A stretch of DNA of 64,000 nt from Rhodospirillales bacterium (lineage in GTDB: Bacteria > Pseudomonadota > Alphaproteobacteria > Rhodospirillales > UBA2165), in contig JAJECC010000140.1 of assembly GCA_022822205.1 (NCBI GenBank), positions 1 through 64,000 of the forward strand, in the 5' to 3' direction. A program made the position numbers and the translations under genes. The stretch's first letter is position 1. Each line of letters opens with the position of its first letter. Positions 42,753-54,337 of the stretch are shown here, piece after piece. The notes under the pieces were generated by a model. That model did not search any database. It had not been told where the DNA came from and was given only the letters and a program-made list of their open reading frames with translations.

Positions 42753-44285
42753 TTACAACGGAATGTTGCCGTGCTTCTTCCACGGCAGTTCCTGTTTCTT
42801 GTTGCGCAGCATGCGGAGCGAGCGGCAGAGCCGGCTGCGCGTGTTGTGCGGCATGATCACATCGTCGATGTAGCCCCGGGACCCGACCCGGAACGGATTG
42901 GCGAACTGCGCCTGATACTCCCGCTCCCGCTCCGCGATCTTTTCTTCGTCGCCGATGTCCTGGCGGAAGATGATCTCCACCGCGCCCTTCGACCCCATCA
43001 CGGCGATTTCAGCGCTCGGCCAGGCGAAATTCACGTCGCCCCGCAAATGCTTGGAGCCCATGACGATATAGGCGCCGCCATAGGCCTTCCGGGTGATCAC
43101 CGTGATCTTGGGGACCGTCGCCTCGGCGAAGGCATAGAGGAGCTTCGCGCCATGACGGATCAGGCCGCCATATTCCTGGGCGGTGCCGGGCAGGAAGCCG
43201 GGCACGTCCACCAGCAGAATGACCGGGATGTTGAAACAGTCGCAGAACCGGATGAACCGGGCCGCCTTGACCGAGGCGTCGATGTCCAGGCACCCGGCGA
43301 GGACCATCGGCTGGTTGGCGACGATGCCCACGGTCGGGCCGTCCATCCGGCCGAAGCCGATCATCATGTTCCTGGCGTAATCGGGCTGGAGTTCGAAGAA
43401 ATCTCCTTCGTCGACCAGCTTTTCGATCAATTCCCGAACGTCGTAGGCCTCGTTGGGGTTGTCGGGGATCAAGGTATCCAGGGAGGGTTCCTGACGATCG
43501 GCGGGATCGTCCGTGGGCCGTTCCGGCGGACGTTCCCGGTTGCTGCCCGGCAGGAAATCGACGAAACGCCGGAGCTGTTGCAGCGCGTCCACGTCCGTAT
43601 CACAGGCGAGATCGGCCACACCCGACTTGGTGGCGTGGGTCATGGCGCCGCCAAGTTCCTCTTGGGTGACCTCCTCGTGGGTCACGGTCTTCACCACATC
43701 CGGTCCGGTGACGAACATGTAGGACGTGTCCCGGACCATGAAAATAAAGTCGGTGGTCGCCGGCGAATACACGGCGCCGCCGGCACAGGGTCCCATGACC
43801 ATGGAAATCTGCGGCACCACGCCGGACGCCATCACGTTGCGCTGAAAGATCTCGGCGTAACCGGCGAGGGACGAGACGCCTTCCTGGATGCGGGCGCCGC
43901 CGGAATCGTTGAGCCCGATCACCGGCGCCCCGACCTTCATCGCCTGATCCATGATCTTGCAGATCTTCTCCGCGTGGGTCTCGGAGACCGAACCGCCGAA
44001 AACCGTAAAATCCTGACTGAAGACGAAGACCAGCCGACCGTTGACGGTCCCGTACCCGGTCACCACGCCGTCACCGGGAACCGTGTTCTTGTCCATGTCG
44101 AAGTCGGTGGACCGGTGTTCCTTGAACATGTCCCACTCTTCGAACGACCCGGGGTCCAGCAACAGCTCGATTCTCTCCCGCGCCGTCAGCTTGCCGCGCT
44201 TGTGCTGGGCGTCGACACGCTTCTTGCCGCCGCCGGCACGCGCACGGGCGCGCTGTTCCTCGAGTTGGCGAATGATTTCGTACAT
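42753..44285 (-). CDS. pccB: Propionyl-CoA carboxylase beta subunit (carboxyltransferase)
   Basis: A 510-residue crotonase-type carboxyltransferase. The N-terminal [20 protein letters not shown], the [11 protein letters not shown] core, [20 protein letters not shown] and [20 protein letters not shown] and [19 protein letters not shown] are all characteristic of PccB. It transfers CO2 from the biotin of the alpha subunit (34088-36112) to propionyl-CoA. The alpha gene is 6.6 kb away on the same strand downstream, with four-plus genes in between, so the two are not a simple operon. ATP12 lies 62 bases upstream on the same strand. Confidence 0.95.
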   Translation of the reverse strand: MYEIIRQLEEQRARARAGGGKKRVDAQHKRGKLTARERIELLLDPGSFEEWDMFKEHRSTDFDMDKNTVPGDGVVTGYGTVNGRLVFVFSQDFTVFGGSVSETHAEKICKIMDQAMKVGAPVIGLNDSGGARIQEGVSSLAGYAEIFQRNVMASGVVPQISMVMGPCAGGAVYSPATTDFIFMVRDTSYMFVTGPDVVKTVTHEEVTQEELGGAMTHATKSGVADLACDTDVDALQQLRRFVDFLPGSNRERPPERPTDDPADRQEPSLDTLIPDNPNEAYDVRELIEKLVDEGDFFELQPDYARNMMIGFGRMDGPTVGIVANQPMVLAGCLDIDASVKAARFIRFCDCFNIPVILLVDVPGFLPGTAQEYGGLIRHGAKLLYAFAEATVPKITVITRKAYGGAYIVMGSKHLRGDVNFAWPSAEIAVMGSKGAVEIIFRQDIGDEEKIAEREREYQAQFANPFRVGSRGYIDDVIMPHNTRSRLCRSLRMLRNKKQELPWKKHGNIPL

Positions 44286-44347
44286 GAATGCCTCGGATCA
44301 GAGGTGTCGGTGAATGGCCGCCAACATAGCGCGGCGCCCTTGGCCCG

Positions 44348-45076
44348 TCACCTGTTAGAGCAGTCTCCGTCCAACAAGCGCATGAAGCGGGCCGCGGCTT
44401 CCAGATCGCCCCGAATTCGCCGGTGACGGGCCAGCGCCTCCGAATCCCGCCCCCAGCGCTCCATTTGAAATTCCTCGTCGAGCAAGGCGATATCGCCCGC
44501 CTCTCCGGCCCCGATTCGCCCGGCGGCCAGCGCCAGCGCGACGATCGCCGACCCGGCGGCGGCGGCGGCGGCGGAAACGCCCGCCAGGTGAAACGCGTCC
44601 AACCCGTCGACGATATCCCGGAGGTGGCCGATGGCGGCCGCCGGCTGCGGAACAGGCAGGACCCCGGTGGTGACGGTCATGGCGGCCTCCAGTTCGTCCG
44701 CCGCCCAGTCAAGGAGGGGCTGCCAGCGTTCGGTCTGCCGGGCGACCAGCTCCGGGGGTTCATCGGCCCGGTAGCACAGAAGATCGGTCCCGGCGAAGTC
44801 GGTCACCGCGCCGACAATGTCCGCGCGCTTGAGCCGGATCCGGTCGATGGCGGTGGCGGCCAGTTTGGTCAGGGGCATGGTGTCCGTCTCTATGACCTCG
44901 CCCTGCGCCGCCCACTCGGCGGAAATCTCCTCGGCCAATGCCTTCCGCGCGACCTCGAGGGGCCTGCCCGCCGGCGTCCGGACCGGTTTGCCGTCCAGGA
45001 CAATCCGGAAGGCGCCGTTGCGCTCCCGGAACGAAGCCACCTCATAGAACCGCTTCGGCGACGGCCAATCGGTCAC
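44348..45076 (-). CDS. ATP12-family F1 ATPase assembly chaperone
   Basis: A 242-residue protein of the ATP12 family, which in mitochondria and, presumably, in alphaproteobacteria binds the F1 alpha subunit during assembly. Signature stretches: KRFYEVASFRERNGAFRIVL, LDGKPVRTPAGRPL near residue 30, MPLTKLAATAIDRI, ATDLLCYRA-like FAGTDLLCYRADEPPELVAR, and QWDPLLDW-like RWQPLLDWAADELEA. It overlaps the asmA-type gene by four bases (ATGA) and ends the degP-to-atp12 operon; pccB follows after 62 bases. Confidence 0.92.
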   Translation of the reverse strand: MTDWPSPKRFYEVASFRERNGAFRIVLDGKPVRTPAGRPLEVARKALAEEISAEWAAQGEVIETDTMPLTKLAATAIDRIRLKRADIVGAVTDFAGTDLLCYRADEPPELVARQTERWQPLLDWAADELEAAMTVTTGVLPVPQPAAAIGHLRDIVDGLDAFHLAGVSAAAAAAGSAIVALALAAGRIGAGEAGDIALLDEEFQMERWGRDSEALARHRRIRGDLEAAARFMRLLDGDCSNR

Positions 45077-47457
45077 TTTCCGTCTCCGAAAATACCCCGG
45101 ATGGCGCCGCCGATCCCTTTACCGATTCCCTCGATGCCCTTTCCGATCCCTTCCCCGACGTCTCCGAGACCCTTGCCGAGACTCTGGCCGACGCCCTCGA
45201 TGACCTCTTCGGCCACCGACTCGTCCTCCTTGGCCGCCTGCCGGGCCGGGCCCGAGCCCGGCGTGCTTGTCTCGGGTACGGGTGGATCGGTGTTGTCGAG
45301 GGCGGCCAGGCAATGATTGGACCGGTCGCCGCCGGAGGCAACCGCCAACAGTATCCCCAACGGGTTGACCAGTCCGAGCGCCAGGCCCGCCACCCCCTTG
45401 GCGACCGCGCCCGGGGTCGGGGCGGCGGAGGGGTTCGCCAGGGTGCCCTTGATGTCGATGGGGAACGCCAGGCTGACCGGCGACTCATGCTTTGGCTTGG
45501 GATTGATCCGCAGGTGAAGAGTTTCATCCCGGAGATTGATGGTGCCGCCGCCGCCGATGGCCACCTTGTCGGTGTCAAAGAGCAGCCCGGTACTGGTCGC
45601 GATTCCCTCCCGGATATGGAAACGGGAGACGAAACAGTTGATCCGCGCCTCCTCGGTTTCGCGAACCCACGGAACGATTTCCCGGATGAAGTCGCCCGCC
45701 AACAGGCCGACATACTTGTTGGGCACGCCGCCGCCGTGCATGACGACTTCCAGGTCGCCGTTCAGCCCGGCCGCCAGGCTTCTGAGGTCCGCCCCCCGCC
45801 CCGTAAAGGTGATTTTTGCGTCCAGCGGCCCATCCGCCAGTTTATGCCCGGTGGCATAGGCCAGCAGCGTCTCGATCCGCCCGCCCTTGAGATCCAACTC
45901 GCCGGCGATCTCCGGCGCGCCGGTATCGAAGCTTGCGCCGAGCCGGCCCGACCAGGTGCCGCCGCCGAACCTGGCCCGCGCCAGACCAATGTCGATGTCC
46001 CGGGATGTCGCCTTTACGGACGCAGCCAATTCCCGGATCGAAAGACCATTGAACACCACCTCACCGGCCACCAGGCGAAGCGTCGCATCAAGTTCGGGAA
46101 GCCGCGGCGGAACCAGTCCGATCATCGGAATGACCCGCCCGTCCCGGGCCTTCCCGCGCTCCTGTTTCGCCTCACGCTTGGGCAGAAACGCCATCAGCCT
46201 GTCGACCGGAAGCCGATCCGCCTTGAGGGCCGCGGTAATCTTCGGCGGCGCTTTTCCGGGTTCCAGCACCGCATTGCCGGTAATGCCGGTGTCGCCCAAC
46301 CGAAGCGAGACGTTGCTGAACGCCAATTCGTCGTCGGGATTGCTCACGACCGCTTCGACCCGGATCCCGGGTTCGGACGGCAACCGGAAGCCGGCCGGGC
46401 CGGACAGGATGCTCGGGTCCGGAGCCTCGGCGCGGGCCGAAAAGCGCCATTTCGGTTTGCTCCCGGTAATTCCCGATGCGCTGCCGTTCAGCGTCACCGC
46501 CAAACCGCCCTCTTCGCCCGCCCGGAAGTTAATTCCCTCGGCGGCGAGAGACCCGGGCGTCCCGGCCAGCCGAAAGGCCAATTCGTAGGGCTTGATAGCC
46601 GGTATCTCGATTTTCGGCAGGTTCGGGGCAAGCTTCATCGCCTGCTTGTAGGTGTCCGGCAAATCGTTCCCATGGACGGAAATCCGGATGTCCAGTTCCC
46701 GGTCGGTCAGCGGCGCCGCGACAACGCCCTTCGCTTCGCCCGATGCGCCGAGGCCGGTCACCAATAAATCAAAGATGAAGAATCTGGGATCTTCAACGAA
46801 ACGATACAGTGACGTGATGCTGCCGCCGACGGTAAAGGGATGGCCGGCGGCGGCCCCGGCAATATCAAGGCGCATCCGTTCCGCCCCGGTTTGGTTCAAC
46901 AGGTCCAGCCGGGTCAGCGAGAGCCGCCGGTCCAATTTGCGTCCCGGGTCCAGATAGCGCACGGAGGCGCGCTCGACCGCCAGGCTTTTCAATACCGGCA
47001 ATTCGTAAATCCGTTCCGCCTCCCGTTCGATTTCCCGGGCCTTTAGGGCAGTCCGGGGATCAACGGAAATCCGCCAGTTGGGTGTCCCCTCGGGGCTCAC
47101 TTCCAACAGGATATCCGGACCGATCAGCGTCAACGCGGACAGACGGATATCGCCGCGCAGCAACGGCACCAGCTCCAGGCCAATCTCCACCCCGTCCAGG
47201 CGCACCATATCCGGCCGCGATCCCCAGGAGGCGTTGCCAAACCGCACATCGGCCGCCGAGAGGGTCGGCACCAGCGAGAGCTTCATCTCGATATCGCCGG
47301 CGATCACCAGCTCCCGTCCCGTCGCCGCCTTTACGCGCTCCGAGATGAATCCGGTGATCTGCCGGGTATCGGTGGTCATAACGATGGCCGCCGCCGTGAC
47401 GACGGTTGCCACGACAACGGCGGCCAAACCGAGCAGAAGGCGGAATAGGAGCTTCAT
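45073..47457 (-). CDS. AsmA-family protein
   Basis: A 794-residue AsmA/TamB-like protein with an N-terminal membrane anchor (residues 1-28) and a long periplasmic beta-rich part. The start KLLFRLLLGLAAVVVATVVT and the DIEMKLSLVPTLSAADVRFG block are typical, as is the C-terminal AsmA_2 domain region with GGGTINLRDETLHLRINPKP (about residues 660-680). These proteins bridge inner and outer membrane lipid traffic. A glycine-lysine-rich end (about 740-794) repeats GKG-like units. It overlaps the phosphatase and ATP12 genes by four bases each. Confidence 0.9.
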   Translation of the reverse strand: MKLLFRLLLGLAAVVVATVVTAAAIVMTTDTRQITGFISERVKAATGRELVIAGDIEMKLSLVPTLSAADVRFGNASWGSRPDMVRLDGVEIGLELVPLLRGDIRLSALTLIGPDILLEVSPEGTPNWRISVDPRTALKAREIEREAERIYELPVLKSLAVERASVRYLDPGRKLDRRLSLTRLDLLNQTGAERMRLDIAGAAAGHPFTVGGSITSLYRFVEDPRFFIFDLLVTGLGASGEAKGVVAAPLTDRELDIRISVHGNDLPDTYKQAMKLAPNLPKIEIPAIKPYELAFRLAGTPGSLAAEGINFRAGEEGGLAVTLNGSASGITGSKPKWRFSARAEAPDPSILSGPAGFRLPSEPGIRVEAVVSNPDDELAFSNVSLRLGDTGITGNAVLEPGKAPPKITAALKADRLPVDRLMAFLPKREAKQERGKARDGRVIPMIGLVPPRLPELDATLRLVAGEVVFNGLSIRELAASVKATSRDIDIGLARARFGGGTWSGRLGASFDTGAPEIAGELDLKGGRIETLLAYATGHKLADGPLDAKITFTGRGADLRSLAAGLNGDLEVVMHGGGVPNKYVGLLAGDFIREIVPWVRETEEARINCFVSRFHIREGIATSTGLLFDTDKVAIGGGGTINLRDETLHLRINPKPKHESPVSLAFPIDIKGTLANPSAAPTPGAVAKGVAGLALGLVNPLGILLAVASGGDRSNHCLAALDNTDPPVPETSTPGSGPARQAAKEDESVAEEVIEGVGQSLGKGLGDVGEGIGKGIEGIGKGIGGAIRGIFGDGK

Positions 47458-48131
47458 GCCGGCGCCCCGATCAATCGGTCCAGGAGATCGGGCAGCTCGG
47501 CAAACGACGAGGCCACCTCGCCCGCCCCTGCATCCCGCAGATCGCCGGCGGGATGGTATCCCCAGGCGACGCCGACCGCGGCCACGCCCGCATTCACCGC
47601 CATCTCCATGTCATAAGTGGTATCGCCGATCATCACCGCCTCTTCCCGGCGGGTTCCGGTGGCGTCCATTGCCCGGATCAGCATATCAGGGTTCGGCTTA
47701 CCCGGTGAGGTATCCGGCGTGTGAAGGGTCACGAAACGGTCAAGCAGTTCATGTCCATGCAGGGTCTGTCTCAAACCGTGGAGCGACTTGCCCGTCGCCA
47801 CGCCCAGAAGCCAGCCTCTTGATTCCAGTCGACGCACGGCGTCCGCCGCCCCCGGATATAGCGGGTCCTTGCGCGAGCCGTCCCGGCGCCGTTGATCCGA
47901 AATCTCAAGATAGCTCGCGGCAACGTTGTCATGGACTTCCGGTCCCTTCCCGGGCAGCAGGCCCTTGATCACCGCTTCAAGCTCAAGCCCGATGAAGCCG
48001 CGGACGTCGTCCGCCCCGGGGCCAGGGAAGCCGTGCCGGGCAAACGCCTCGTGCATGACGGCATCGATGCCCGCAAGGGAATCCACCAGCGTCCCGTCGC
48101 AATCGAAGACCGCCAGGCGCAATCCGACCAC
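47454..48131 (-). CDS. HAD-family hydrolase, phosphoglycolate phosphatase-like
   Basis: A 225-residue Cof-less HAD hydrolase of subfamily IA: D10-x-D12-G-T14 (motif I), a helical cap, G-V-A-T-G-K (motif II/III region near residue 100) and MIGDTTYDMEMAVNAGVAAV (motif IV). The sequence FITLHTPDTSPGKPNPDMLI-like stretch VTLHTPDTSPGKPNPDMLIR carries the K-P-x-P typical for phosphoglycolate/pyrophosphatase-type phosphatases. It lies between the pseudouridine synthase gene (4-base gap) and asmA (4-base overlap). Its substrate cannot be fixed from sequence. Confidence 0.87.
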   Translation of the reverse strand: MVGLRLAVFDCDGTLVDSLAGIDAVMHEAFARHGFPGPGADDVRGFIGLELEAVIKGLLPGKGPEVHDNVAASYLEISDQRRRDGSRKDPLYPGAADAVRRLESRGWLLGVATGKSLHGLRQTLHGHELLDRFVTLHTPDTSPGKPNPDMLIRAMDATGTRREEAVMIGDTTYDMEMAVNAGVAAVGVAWGYHPAGDLRDAGAGEVASSFAELPDLLDRLIGAPA

Positions 48132-48135
48132 CCGG

Positions 48136-49125
48136 CTACACTCCCATCAATTCGTCGAACGTCTCGAACGGATGATCGTCGTCCGCCGGGCCAAATCCGA
48201 AGAATTTCCACGTTTCGGACATGTGCGGCGGCAGATCGGCGCCGACCTCGAACTGTCCGCCCGCCGGATGGGGAATACGGACGGCGCGGGCATGCAGATG
48301 CAGCCGCCGGCCGATGGCATCGTTGTTCAACGCGGTGTCCCGGGAGCCGTACTTGCCGTCACCGACGATCGGGTGCCCGATGGCGGCGCAGTGAACCCGC
48401 AATTGGTGGGTCCGCCCGGTGACGGGTTCGAGGGCCAGCCAGCTCGCCTCGGGCGCGGCGACGTCGACCGTCCGGTAACGGGTCTCCGCGTTCCTGCCCC
48501 GGTCGACGACGTTCACCCGGTCGCCTTGGGGCCCCGGCAGCTTTTCGAGCGGCAGTTTGATGGTGCCTTCCCGGGGCCGCGCCACGCCCTCGACCAGCGC
48601 CCAGTAGAGTTTCCGCGTTTCGTGGCCGCGAAACGCCGCGGTCAGCGAAGCGGCCGCCTTGGCGGTGCGGCCGATCAACAGAACGCCCGACGTGTCCTTG
48701 TCCAGCCGGTGCACCAGCTTCGGCCGCTCCTTCGAGCCGAAACGCAAGCCATCGAGCAGCGCATCCACATGGCTGGAAATCCTGGAGCCTCCCTGGACGG
48801 CGAGGCCCGCCGGCTTATTCAGGACAATCAAATGATCATCGCGATGGATGATCCGTTTTTTGAGCTCCGCCACCGCTTGGCGGTCGATGAACGGGGCTTG
48901 TCTCTTCGTCTTCGTGGCATCCGGCAACGGCGGCACGCGGACGGCTTGCCCCGCTTCGAGACGCTGATTGCTCTTCGCCCGGCCGCCATCCACCCGCACC
49001 TGACCGGTCCGCAGGAGTTTCTCCAGGCGCCCGTGGCTCAATTCCGGATAGTGGCGCTTGAACCATCGGTCGAGCCGAATGCCGGCGTCGTTGGGCTCCA
49101 CCTCGATGGTTTCGACGCCGCTCAT
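48136..49125 (-). CDS. RluA/RluC-family 23S rRNA pseudouridine synthase
   Basis: A 329-residue enzyme with an N-terminal S4 RNA-binding domain (residues 17-63) and a pseudouridine synthase domain. The catalytic motif H139-R-L-D142-K-D-T-S-G is intact, and VTGRTHQLRVHCAAIGHPIV and GDGKYG match the RluA branch. The order resembles RluC (positions 955, 2504 and 2580 in E. coli 23S rRNA), but RluD-like specificity is also possible. The ATG at 49123-49125 overlaps the crcB stop by three bases. Confidence 0.92.
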   Translation of the reverse strand: MSGVETIEVEPNDAGIRLDRWFKRHYPELSHGRLEKLLRTGQVRVDGGRAKSNQRLEAGQAVRVPPLPDATKTKRQAPFIDRQAVAELKKRIIHRDDHLIVLNKPAGLAVQGGSRISSHVDALLDGLRFGSKERPKLVHRLDKDTSGVLLIGRTAKAAASLTAAFRGHETRKLYWALVEGVARPREGTIKLPLEKLPGPQGDRVNVVDRGRNAETRYRTVDVAAPEASWLALEPVTGRTHQLRVHCAAIGHPIVGDGKYGSRDTALNNDAIGRRLHLHARAVRIPHPAGGQFEVGADLPPHMSETWKFFGFGPADDDHPFETFDELMGV

Positions 49126-49502
49126 GTGAGGATGGCCCGCAACGTCATCATGCCGGCGACGAATCCGGCCAGCGACAGAACCACCGATCCGACCACATAG
49201 ACGCCGGCCAGCCCCAATTGGCCGCGCTCGAACAAGCTCACGGCGTCCAGTGAAAAAGCGGAAAAGGTGGTGAACGCGCCCAGGACGCCGATAACGAGGA
49301 ATGCCCTCATTTCCTGGCTCGGAGACCAATTCAACGCCATGAACTCGACAAGCGCGCCCAACAGCAGGCAGCCCAAAACGTTTTCGATGAACGTCGCGTA
49401 GGGAAATCCGTGACCGGCGATCCGGGTCACCAGGACACTGACCAGATAGCGCCCGCCGGCGCCAATGGCGCCGCCCGCAGCCACGCTGAGCAACATCTTC
49501 AT
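49122..49502 (-). CDS. crcB: Fluoride exporter CrcB/Fluc
   Basis: A 126-residue dual-topology channel for fluoride efflux with four hydrophobic helices. Visible family residues: G-A-G-G-R-Y-L (residues 14-20), FPYATFIENVLGCLLLGALV with its conserved asparagine, and GVLGAFTTFSAFSLD with the phenylalanine-box region. It follows rarA by 11 bases and overlaps the rluC-like gene, so there is no room for a fluoride riboswitch in front of it; expression must come from the degP-rarA operon. Confidence 0.93.
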   Translation of the reverse strand: MKMLLSVAAGGAIGAGGRYLVSVLVTRIAGHGFPYATFIENVLGCLLLGALVEFMALNWSPSQEMRAFLVIGVLGAFTTFSAFSLDAVSLFERGQLGLAGVYVVGSVVLSLAGFVAGMMTLRAILT

Positions 49503-49513
49503 ACTCTCATCCC

Positions 49514-50811
49514 TCAGTCGCCGCCGGACGGGTTACGCGATTCTCGAAGTTTTCGCCAGTACTCCAGCCGCTTGGCGATTTCCCGCTCGAAGCCGCGCTC
49601 CCCCGGCCGATAAAATTCCCGGCGCCCCATTTCATCCGGGAAGTAGTCCTGGCCCGAGAAGCCTTCGTCCGCGTCGTGATCGTACTCATAGCCCTTCCCA
49701 TAGCCGATATCCTTCATCAACCGGGTCGGCGCATTGAGAATGTGTTTGGGCGGCATCAGGGAACCGGTTTCCCTGGCCGCCCGGCCGGCCGCGCCGAGCG
49801 CCTTGTAGGCGGCGTTGGATTTGGGCGCGGTCGCCAAATAGAGTACCGACTGGGCGATCGCCAGTTCCCCCTCCGGGCTGCCCAAGCGCTCATAGGCCTC
49901 CCAGGCCGCGATGCTGTGGGGCAGCGCCTGGGGATCGGCGAGCCCGATATCCTCGGAGGCGAACCGGACAAGGCGGCGGGCGATGTAACGGGGGTCCTCT
50001 CCGCCGGCCAGCATTCGCGCCAGCCAATAGAGCGAGGCATCGGCATCGGACCCCCTGAGCGACTTGTGCAAGGCGCTGATCAGGTTGTAGTGCGCCTCCT
50101 GCGACTTGTCGTAGAGCGGCATCCGCTTGCCGATCAGATCGGCCAGCGCCTTGGCATCGAGCAGTGGTTCCGCGGGCAGCGATTGCAGCTCCTCCACCAT
50201 GTTCAGCAAGTAGCGCCCATCCCCGTCGGCCATGGCCCTGAGCGCCGCCCGGCCGTCCTCGGTCAGCGGGAGCGAAGCGCCCTCCTCGGTCTCGGCCCGG
50301 CTCACCAGGGTCTCCAACGCCGTATCGGCCAGCCGATTGAGGACCATGACCTGGCAGCGCGACAGCAACGCGCCGTTGAGCTCAAACGACGGATTTTCGG
50401 TGGTCGCGCCGACCAGGATGACCGTGCCGTCCTCCACAAAGGGAAGGAAGCCGTCCTGCTGGGCCCGGTTGAACCGGTGAATCTCATCGACGAACAGGAG
50501 CGTTCCCCGTCCGACTCCCCGCCTTTCGCCCGCCGCCTCGAACACCTTGCGGAGATCGGCTACGCCTGAGAACACCGCCGACAAGGGCTCGAAGGAAAGA
50601 TCAACCGCGTCGGCCAGCAACCGCGCGATGGTGGTCTTGCCGCTGCCCGGCGGTCCCCAGAGGATGATCGAGGTCAGGCGGCCGCCCGCGAGCATACGGC
50701 CCAGGGGCGCTTCGGATCCGATGATGTGATCCTGACCGACAACCTCGGACAGGTGCGCCGGCCGCAGTCGATCCGCGAGGGGCCGCGGCGCCTGGGATTC
50801 AAACAGCGTGC

Positions 50812-50815
<4 letters not shown>
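49514..50815 (-). CDS. rarA: Replication-associated recombination protein RarA (MgsA)
   Basis: A 433-residue AAA+ ATPase that acts at stalled replication forks. G54-P-P-G-S-G-K60-T is Walker A, L-L-F-V-D110-E111 Walker B, and GATTENPSFELNGALLSRCQ includes sensor 1 and the arginine-finger region. The N-terminal RPLADRLRPAHLSEVVGQDH and the C-terminal tetramerisation part (YDKSQEAHYNLISALHKSLR, and GYEYDHDADEGFSGQDYFPD) complete the family pattern. The ORF overlaps the degP-type gene by four bases (ATGA). Confidence 0.95.
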
Positions 50816-52233
<1,418 letters not shown>

Positions 52234-52265
52234 TCCAATTCCAACCACCAAACTATCCCTCTGAA

Positions 52266-52292
52266 CGAACAAGGGCAGCCAAACGGCTGCCC
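52266..52292 (-). terminator. Probable intrinsic terminator after rplQ
   Basis: Between rplQ and degP the minus strand has GGGCAGCC-GTTT-GGCTGCCC (52292-52273), an eight-pair GC-rich stem with a four-base loop, followed by TTGTTCGTT. The T-run is imperfect, but the hairpin is 29 bases after the rplQ stop and 33 bases before the degP start, the right place to end the ribosomal operon. Confidence 0.6.
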
Positions 52293-52320
52293 CCGAACTG
52301 TCCTCACAGCCGCGCAAACC

Positions 52321-52764
52321 TTAACCTGCCTGAGCGACCTCTTCGACGTCTTCGTCCTCGAGCATGGCTTCGTGCCGCGCCCGGTCCTCGGCGCCCTTGG
52401 CATCCTCGTCCCGGTCAACCAGCTCGATGACCGCCATCGGGGCGGCGTCGCCGTAACGGAATCCGGCCTTCAGCACCCGGGTGTAGCCGCCCGGACGGTC
52501 CTTGTAGCGGTCCGCGAGGCTGTCGAACAGCTTGGCGACCACCTCGCCGTCCTGGAGGAACGACTGGGCCTGACGCCGGGCATGAAGATCTCCCCGTTTG
52601 CCGAGGGTAATCATCTTGTCGGCGATGCTCCTGAGTTCCTTGGCCTTGGGCAGGGTCGTATTGATCTGCTCATGGCGCAGCAGCGAGGCCGCCATATTGG
52701 AAAACATCGCTTTGCGGTGCGATGACGTGCGGTTCAGCTTCCTGCCGCTCATACGGTGACGCAT
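52321..52764 (-). CDS. rplQ: 50S ribosomal protein L17
   Basis: A 147-residue L17. The N-terminal [20 protein letters not shown] and [20 protein letters not shown] are conserved throughout bacteria, as is [20 protein letters not shown]-like [20 protein letters not shown]. The acidic tail ([20 protein letters not shown]) is longer than in E. coli L17 (127 residues) and typical of Alphaproteobacteria. It is the last gene of the alpha operon, 32 bases after rpoA, with a hairpin following. Confidence 0.97.
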   Translation of the reverse strand: MRHRMSGRKLNRTSSHRKAMFSNMAASLLRHEQINTTLPKAKELRSIADKMITLGKRGDLHARRQAQSFLQDGEVVAKLFDSLADRYKDRPGGYTRVLKAGFRYGDAAPMAVIELVDRDEDAKGAEDRARHEAMLEDEDVEEVAQAG

Positions 52765-52796
52765 GGTCCGGTTCCCCGTCTATCCGTGTCTCCGCC

Positions 52797-53813
52797 CTAG
52801 AACGGTTCCTCGAGGCGCTTGGCGAGCTCCTCGATGTTCTCGGGCGGCCAGTTGGGAATTTCCATTCCCAGGTGAAGGCCCATCTGGGCCAGAACTTCCT
52901 TGATCTCGTTCAGCGACTTGCGGCCGAAGTTCGGCGTGCGGAGCATTTCCGCCTCGCTCTTGAGCACCAGATCGCCGATGTAGATGATGTTGTCGTTCTT
53001 CAGGCAGTTGGCCGAACGGACGCTGAGTTCCAGTTCGTCGACCTTGCGCAGCAGGTTCTTGTTGAACGGCAGATCGTCCCGGGTCTCCTCGGGGAGCGCA
53101 TGGGTCGGCTCCTCGAAGTTGATGAACAGCTGCAATTGGTCCTGGAGAATGCGGGCGGCGAGCGCCACGGCGTCGTCGGGCGCGACGGTGCCGTTGGTGG
53201 TCACGTCCAGGGACAGCTTGTCGTAGTCGGTAACCTGGCCGACGCGGGAGTTCTCGACCTTGTAGGCAACCTTGCGAACGGGCGAGAAGACGGCGTCGAT
53301 GGGGATCAGGCCGATGGGGCTCTCTTCCGACTTGTTGGCGCCGGCCGGCACGTAGCCCTTGCCGGTCTCGACGGTCATTTCCATTTCGAGCTTGGCGCCG
53401 TCATCAAGGGTGCAGATCAACAGATCCGGGTCCATGATCTCGATGTCGTGACCGGTGTCGATCATACCGGCCGTCACCTCGCCCGGGCCGGTAGCGGAAA
53501 GGGTGATCCGCTTGGCGCCCTCGGAGTGCATCCGGAGGCCCATGGATTTGATGTTGAGCACGATGTCCGTGACGTCTTCATGGACGCCCGGGATCGATGA
53601 AAACTCATGCAGCACGCCGTCAATCTGGATCGCGGTCACGGCGGAGCCCTGTAGCGACGACAGCAGCACGCGGCGCAGCGCGTTACCGAGAGTCAGACCG
53701 AAGCCCCGCTCAAGCGGCTCGGCGACAATTCTCGCCTGACGCTCCGGCACGCTGCCGGGAACGACGTCAAGCTTGTTCGGTTTAATCAGTTCTTGCCAAT
53801 TCTTCTGGATCAC
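52797..53813 (-). CDS. rpoA: RNA polymerase alpha subunit
   Basis: A 338-residue alpha subunit. The N-terminal domain has [20 protein letters not shown] and the [20 protein letters not shown] assembly segment; after an acidic linker (about 240-255) the C-terminal domain has [20 protein letters not shown] with the helix-hairpin-helix that contacts UP elements, then [20 protein letters not shown]. It sits between rpsK (98-base gap) and rplQ. Confidence 0.98.
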   Translation of the reverse strand: MIQKNWQELIKPNKLDVVPGSVPERQARIVAEPLERGFGLTLGNALRRVLLSSLQGSAVTAIQIDGVLHEFSSIPGVHEDVTDIVLNIKSMGLRMHSEGAKRITLSATGPGEVTAGMIDTGHDIEIMDPDLLICTLDDGAKLEMEMTVETGKGYVPAGANKSEESPIGLIPIDAVFSPVRKVAYKVENSRVGQVTDYDKLSLDVTTNGTVAPDDAVALAARILQDQLQLFINFEEPTHALPEETRDDLPFNKNLLRKVDELELSVRSANCLKNDNIIYIGDLVLKSEAEMLRTPNFGRKSLNEIKEVLAQMGLHLGMEIPNWPPENIEELAKRLEEPF

Positions 53814-53911
53814 GAGTGTGCCTCACTCTCTCTCGCAGGCGACGCTTCCGGGAAACCATTTCCAACCGCCGGTCCTGCGTTACCGGTCGGCCGGACGAGA
53901 TATGCTCTGAC

Positions 53912-54304
53912 CTAAACCCGGCGGCGCTTCCGCGGCCGGCACCCATTGTGCGGAATGGGCGTGACGTCACGGATCGACGTCACGGTGAAACCGATGGCCT
54001 GGAGGGCGCGGAGCGCGGACTCGCGTCCCGAACCGGGGCCCTTGACCTCGATTTCCAGGGTCTTCATGCCATGCTCCATGGCTTTGCGGCCCGCATCCTC
54101 CGCGGCGACCTGTGCCGCATACGGGGTCGACTTGCGGGAGCCCTTGAAGCCTTGGCTGCCGGCCGACGACCAGGCAATCGCGTTGCCCTGGGCATCGGTA
54201 ATGGTGATGACCGTGTTGTTGAACGTCGCGTTTACGTGGGCGACGCCCGAGGTGATATTTTTTCTCTCGCGGCGCCGCGGGCGCTGCGTCGTTGCTCTAG
54301 CCAT
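53912..54304 (-). CDS. rpsK: 30S ribosomal protein S11
   Basis: A 130-residue S11, the usual length. [20 protein letters not shown] and the [20 protein letters not shown] and [20 protein letters not shown] stretches are invariant parts of the family, and the end [14 protein letters not shown] is the rRNA-binding basic tail. It lies 33 bases after rpsM and 98 bases before rpoA, the longest gap inside this part of the cluster. Confidence 0.98.
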   Translation of the reverse strand: MARATTQRPRRRERKNITSGVAHVNATFNNTVITITDAQGNAIAWSSAGSQGFKGSRKSTPYAAQVAAEDAGRKAMEHGMKTLEIEVKGPGSGRESALRALQAIGFTVTSIRDVTPIPHNGCRPRKRRRV

Positions 54305-54337
54305 GTCAGACCTTCACTCCTGAGTAAGCGGGTCCGC

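Noticed and set aside
49503-49513. Fluoride riboswitch before crcB
   Set aside because: Only 11 bases separate rarA and crcB, too little for the aptamer.
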